Assembly: GCA_900472675.1 (NCBI GenBank)
Contig: UCJA01000005.1
Span: forward strand, 250,848 to 314,847
Length of the DNA stretch: 64,000 nucleotides
Direction: 5' to 3'
Source of the DNA: Hyphomicrobiales bacterium
Lineage (GTDB): Bacteria > Pseudomonadota > Alphaproteobacteria > Rhizobiales > Rhizobiaceae
Shown here: piece by piece, positions 60,911 through 64,000 of the stretch
Numbering within the stretch: the first letter of the stretch is position 1
Layout of the letters: each line of letters opens with the position of its first letter
Program-made: the position numbers and the translations under genes
Notes under the pieces: generated by a model
Databases searched by the model: none
Seen by the model: only the letters and a program-made list of their open reading frames with translations
Told to the model about the DNA's origin: nothing

Positions 60911-61054
60911 TCAGCGCTGGACTGGCAGAGCTGGAACGCTTTCGCGGATCTGCTTCCACTCGGACTCGAGACGATCGAGGACGTGCTGGGGAATGGGTTT
61001 CGAAGGGGTGGCCTGGACCGGCTGCGGCATCGTCGTGATCTCCTGTTTCGTCAT
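60911..61054 (-). CDS. Small 47-aa ORF antisense inside the GTA cluster
   Basis: Reads MTKQEITTMPQPVQATPSKP and ends ESVPALPVQR, with GGGGAGG 7-8 nt before its ATG at 61054. It is acidic/polar, with a short helix (HVLDRLESEWKQIRE), and of unknown function. The excellent ribosome site and protein-like composition support coding. It lies opposite to the cluster between terL and the endolysin. Confidence 0.6.
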   Translation of the reverse strand: MTKQEITTMPQPVQATPSKPIPQHVLDRLESEWKQIRESVPALPVQR

Positions 61055-61269
61055 GAAAGCCTCCCCAAACGTGACTTACCCCGCTTGGTTCCATGGCCTG
61101 TTGCAATTGTAAACAGGGGCTAACCATCTAAACCGATTTAGGTTTTTCTGAACCGATTGAAAGTCGGGGAGGCGCCGTGAGCATCCTGCAGGGGTGAACT
61201 TGCAGCATCTTGCGAATGCAATTTATAAGAGTAAAGTAGGCGAGAAACTCGCTGAAGGGGAGGAATGTG

Positions 61270-61929
61270 ATGGATATCAATCGCAGCTTTTTCCATGAGC
61301 ACGTGGCCGAAACACTGTACGGCGGCCACATGTCATTTGCCCAGGTGGACGGGCACAATGCCCTGCTCGACTATTGGGAAATGCATCATTCCGAAATGGA
61401 CGATCGCTGGCTCGCCTATATCCTGGCGACCGCCTACCACGAGACGGGGCGCGCCCTGCAGCCGGTCGAGGAGAACCTGCGCTACGGTGCCCAACGTCTG
61501 CTCGTCGTCTTCCCGAGCCGGTTCACGCCGGAACAAGCCCGGGCCTATGCGGGCCATTCCGAAAAGATCGCCAACCGCGTCTACGGCGGCAGACTCGGCA
61601 ACGGGAACGAGGCAAGCGGCGACGGCTGGCGCTACCGGGGCCGTGGCCTCGTCCAGATCACCGGACGTGACAACTACGGCAAGTTCGGGCTGGAGGACGA
61701 TCCGGCACGGGCGCTCGATCCGGGCACGGCCATCCGCCTTCTCGTCGAAGGCATGATCGGGGGCAAATACACGGGCAAGAGCCTCGCTGACTATTTGCAT
61801 GGCGACGAGGCGGACTGGGTGAACGCCCGCAAGATCATCAACAAGCTCGACCGCGCAACCGATATCGCCGGCTATGCGCGGCGCTACTACGCCTCGATCA
61901 GCTACACCATCGCCCTGGCGACGGTCTGA
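61270..61929 (+). CDS. GH19-type endolysin (chitinase-like lysozyme)
   Basis: 219 aa. Glycoside hydrolase family 19 lysozyme-like fold: ATAYHETGRALQPVEEN with catalytic Glu58, YGGRLGNGNEASGDGWRYRGRGLVQITGRDNYGKFG, and a helical end DEADWVNARKIINKLDRATDIAGYARRYY. It cleaves peptidoglycan to release particles from the cell. There is no signal peptide, so a holin or similar would be needed; none is seen here. ATG 61270 has GGGGAGG 7 nt upstream. Its place between terminase and portal is unusual for an RcGTA-like cluster. Confidence 0.88.
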   Translation: MDINRSFFHEHVAETLYGGHMSFAQVDGHNALLDYWEMHHSEMDDRWLAYILATAYHETGRALQPVEENLRYGAQRLLVVFPSRFTPEQARAYAGHSEKIANRVYGGRLGNGNEASGDGWRYRGRGLVQITGRDNYGKFGLEDDPARALDPGTAIRLLVEGMIGGKYTGKSLADYLHGDEADWVNARKIINKLDRATDIAGYARRYYASISYTIALATV

Positions 61930-61970
61930 CGAACCCAGGTCGCCCGGACGCTTCACAAGGAATAGATAGA

Positions 61971-63179
61971 ATGAGATCTCCGTTCCGCCGGCCGCGCCTG
62001 TTCGCGGGCGGGCGACAGGCCGTGGCCGATGCGCCGTCGCTCGATGGTATTCAGACCGCCGCAGCACGACCGACCGAGGGGAAGATGCTGGGCACCGGTT
62101 TTGCCATCATGTCCGGCGAGGGTGCGGCCCACTGGTCGGGCCGGTCCTATGCGGCCCTGTCGCGCACCGCCTTCATGCGCAACCCGGTCGCCTACCGTTG
62201 CATCCGCATGATCGCCGAAGCGGCGGCCGCCGTGCCCTGGCTGGCCTACGAGGGGCGCAACGAGATCCCCGATCATCCGGCCCGCGCCCTGCTGGCGAGA
62301 CCGAACAGCCGCCAGAGCGGTCCGGATTTTCTGGAGGCGCTGTGCGGCCACCTGCAGCTTTCCGGCAATGCCTATGTGGAGCCGCTGTTGCTCGGGGAGG
62401 GGCTGCGCGAGCTGCATCTTCTGCGGCCGGACAGGATCAGCGTGGTGGAGGGCAGGGATGGCTGGATCACCGCCTATGACTACCGCGCCGGCGGCGTGAC
62501 CCGCCGCCTGCCAGCGGAAGGACCTGGCCTCTCGCTGTTGCACCTGAAGCTGTTCCACCCGCTCGACGATCATGGCGGCATGTCGCCGCTCAGCGCTGCC
62601 GGTGCAGCGGTTGACCTGCACAATGCGGCCACCGCATGGAACAAGGCGCTGCTCGACAATTCGGCACGCCCCTCCGGTGCGCTGGTCTACCAGCCCAAGG
62701 AGGGCGGCAATCTTTCCGCCGACCAGTACCAGCGGCTGAAGGAGGAGCTGGAGGCCGGCTATGCGGGCGCCGTCAACGCCGGTCGGCCGCTGCTCCTGGA
62801 AGGCGGGCTCGACTGGAAGACCATGGCGCTGTCGCCCAAGGACATGGACTTCATCGAGGCCCGCAACGCCGCCGCCCGCGATATCGCGCTGGGGCTCGGC
62901 GTGCCGCCCATGCTGATCGGCATTCCGGGCGACAACACCTACGCCAATTACCAGGAGGCCAACCGCGCCTTCTACCGCCTGACCGTGCTGCCGCTGGTGG
63001 CACGCACGGCGGCGAGCTTTTCCGCCTGGCTCGGCGACGCCTATGGCGATGCGCTGCGGCTGGAGCCGGATCTCGACGGCGTGGCGGGACTTGCCAGCGA
63101 GCGCGAGGCGCTGTGGGCCCGCGTGGGCGCCGCTGGCTTCCTTTCCGACGATGAGAAACGCGAAGCGGTGGGCTATTGA
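61971..63179 (+). CDS. HK97-type portal protein (GTA g3)
   Basis: 402 aa. Portal signature: RNPVAYRCIRMIAEAAAAVPWLAYEG, PNSRQSGPDFLEALCGHLQLSGNAYVE, DHGGMSPLSAAGAAVDLHNAATAWNKALLDNSARPSGALVY and FGVPP-like LGLGVPPMLIGIPGDNTYANYQEANRAFYRLTVLPL. It forms the dodecameric ring through which DNA enters the capsid. AAGGAATAG precedes ATG 61971. It is the second core structural gene of the GTA cluster; protease and capsid genes would be expected beyond 64 kb. Confidence 0.93.
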   Translation: MRSPFRRPRLFAGGRQAVADAPSLDGIQTAAARPTEGKMLGTGFAIMSGEGAAHWSGRSYAALSRTAFMRNPVAYRCIRMIAEAAAAVPWLAYEGRNEIPDHPARALLARPNSRQSGPDFLEALCGHLQLSGNAYVEPLLLGEGLRELHLLRPDRISVVEGRDGWITAYDYRAGGVTRRLPAEGPGLSLLHLKLFHPLDDHGGMSPLSAAGAAVDLHNAATAWNKALLDNSARPSGALVYQPKEGGNLSADQYQRLKEELEAGYAGAVNAGRPLLLEGGLDWKTMALSPKDMDFIEARNAAARDIALGLGVPPMLIGIPGDNTYANYQEANRAFYRLTVLPLVARTAASFSAWLGDAYGDALRLEPDLDGVAGLASEREALWARVGAAGFLSDDEKREAVGY

Positions 63180-63195
63180 GCAAAGGCGCGCTGAA

Positions 63196-63213
63196 GCGTA
63201 TTTTGTAATACGC
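63196..63213 (+). promoter_or_regulatory. Palindromic operator of the toxin-antitoxin pair
   Basis: GCGTATT-TTGT-AATACGC, a perfect 7-4-7 inverted repeat, with a third half-site CGTAT at 63214-63218. It ends 23 bp before the antitoxin ATG, the typical place for RHH antitoxin autoregulation. Confidence 0.8.
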
Positions 63214-63236
63214 CGTATGACAAAAGGAGCCGCGCC

Positions 63237-63500
63237 ATGGCCGATAAGCCCGTTCTGTCCGATCCGATCACGCTGCGCGTGCCGCAGGACATCCTGGACG
63301 ACATCGAGAAGATTGCGCAGACGGCGGACCGCAGCCGCAGCTGGGTGATCGTGCGGGCGCTGAAATATTATCTGATGGCGGAGGGGAATGACATCCTTCA
63401 GATCCGCAAGGGCGAAGAGCAGATTGCCCGCGGCGAATTCGTCGATGCGGACGAATTCTTCGCCGAACTGCTCGGCGACAAGAAGAGCGACGCCGCCTGA
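63237..63500 (+). CDS. Ribbon-helix-helix antitoxin (ParD/CopG-like)
   Basis: 87 aa. The RHH DNA-binding domain is at residues 8-50 (DPITLRVPQDILDDIEKIAQTADRSRSWVIVRALKYYL); the C-terminal tail (EEQIARGEFVDADEFFAELLGDKK) would wrap the toxin. AAAGGAG precedes the ATG. It overlaps the toxin gene by 1 nt (TGATG), the classical coupled layout, and has an operator at 63196-63213. Confidence 0.9.
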   Translation: MADKPVLSDPITLRVPQDILDDIEKIAQTADRSRSWVIVRALKYYLMAEGNDILQIRKGEEQIARGEFVDADEFFAELLGDKKSDAA

Positions 63501-63808
63501 TGCGGATCAGGGTTTCAAAGGACGCCTCGGCCTTCCTGCGAAGCGAACAGCGCTACCTGCAGCATTTTAACCCGCGGGCTGCCGACGCCGTGCTGAAACA
63601 GATCCGGGCAGCGCTGGCCCTTCTCGCCGAATATCCTCAGGCCGGTAGCCCACATGCGGCCTTGCCGGATCGACGCCAGTTCATCTCCGGCGACTATGTG
63701 ATCGACTACCGGCTCGACGGGCGGTTCCTGCTCGTCTCCCATATCCGGCACGGCCGGCAAATGCCGCCAGAGCTCGAAGAAGACCGAGATACGGACGCCG
63801 CGGACTGA
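63500..63808 (+). CDS. RelE/ParE superfamily toxin
   Basis: 102 aa. The RelE/ParE fold is seen in SKDASAFLRSEQRYLQHFNPRAADAVLKQIRAALALLAEYPQAGSP, RRQFISGDYVIDYRLDGRFLLVSHIRHGRQMPPE, with the IRHGRQ end typical of ParE/RelE toxins. Targets are gyrase (ParE) or ribosome-bound mRNA (RelE); the sequence alone does not decide. It is linked to the antitoxin and directly follows the GTA portal gene. Confidence 0.9.
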   Translation: MRIRVSKDASAFLRSEQRYLQHFNPRAADAVLKQIRAALALLAEYPQAGSPHAALPDRRQFISGDYVIDYRLDGRFLLVSHIRHGRQMPPELEEDRDTDAAD

Positions 63809-64000
63809 GGCCTGGACGTCCCCAAAAACAGTTGATTCAATCTATGAAGGCGCTGACCTCGTCTGTGAGGTCCAGGCACCAAGCGATTCCGAACACTGAC
63901 GAAAATCATCTCGCTTGAAGCGATGCATGAAGGCGCTTGCACAGTCTGCGCCAAGGATCGACGTTTCGCACGTCGCATCTGCAAACATTCTCAACCAGAA
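63809..64000. other. Window end, no gene seen
   Basis: 192 bp without a supported ORF. It has an 8-bp inverted repeat (GCCTGGAC near 63811 and GTCCAGGC near 63869) and two copies of ATGAAGGCGCT (63845 and 63926). The absence of the expected prohead protease directly after the portal is notable. Confidence 0.4.

Noticed and set aside
63706-63984. Minus-strand ORF at the window end
   Set aside because: No ribosome site, and its composition (Arg/Ser-rich) is that of a shadow frame of the toxin gene.

Overview
The window is high-GC chromosomal DNA from an alphaproteobacterium, almost certainly a member of the Rhizobiaceae (Rhizobium/Agrobacterium-type). Supporting gene content includes a DmeRF cobalt/nickel efflux pair, a seven-gene Pha/Mrp antiporter operon, a Ros/MucR regulator close to a DivJ-like kinase, CopA/HmrR copper efflux, DUF982/DUF1491/DUF2336/DUF5330 proteins, rhizobial intergenic palindromes and mosaic repeats, and the 5' end of a Rhodobacter-type gene transfer agent (GTA) cluster. 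No tRNA, rRNA, CRISPR array or insertion sequence was seen.

Layout. 0-7 kb: DJ-1/PfpI protein, GNAT enzyme, a DUF982 protein, a large trypsin-like protease fused to a phospholipase C/P1-nuclease-like domain, then a metal block (MerR regulator; dmeR-dmeF with a recognisable operator). 7-18 kb: DUF2254 membrane protein with oligopeptidase B, small membrane proteins, AI-2E-type permease, VOC protein, hemolysin III, phosphinothricin-type acetyltransferase, mutarotase, an RTX serralysin-like metalloprotease and a Gly/Ser-rich secreted protein. 18-25 kb: msrB divergent from mrpABCDEFG. 25-27.2 kb: mucR followed by two overlapping genes that look like the split GTA activators GafY and GafZ. 27-39.5 kb: sufE, a hydrolase, divJ with a peptidoglycan-binding protein, several rhizobial DUF genes, a DUF559 gene embedded in repeat units, and a class A PBP. 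39.7-46.5 kb: YcgN-type protein, a DUF4160/DUF2442 pair with a palindromic operator, copA-hmrR-mazG-like-copZ, a YecD-like hydrolase and an AbrB-family protein. 46.5-57 kb: diguanylate cyclase, outer-membrane barrel, selO, a DHDPS-family lyase, and paoABC coupled to a catalase-like gene. 57.1-58.6 kb: a two-gene cassette (DUF1828 protein plus unknown) between perfect 14-bp repeats. 58.6-64 kb: start of the GTA cluster (g1-like, TerL, GH19 endolysin, portal) with an RHH/RelE toxin-antitoxin pair directly after the portal.

The most interesting theme is a candidate GTA regulatory circuit. gafY/gafZ at 25.9-27.2 kb and the GTA structural genes at 58.8 kb onward are 31 kb apart, yet both are preceded by the same AT-rich sequence GGAAAATAATCC. 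In front of the GTA operon that sequence abuts the -35 box of a good promoter. A third copy lies on the other side of the DUF1828 cassette. The cluster also contains an endolysin between terminase and portal, and a toxin-antitoxin pair with its own palindromic operator, which could act as an addiction module for the cluster. Other notable items are a palindromic repeat inserted in frame in the copper ATPase, the protease/phospholipase fusion, and a complete RcnR-type ligand set in DmeR that fixes its TTG start.
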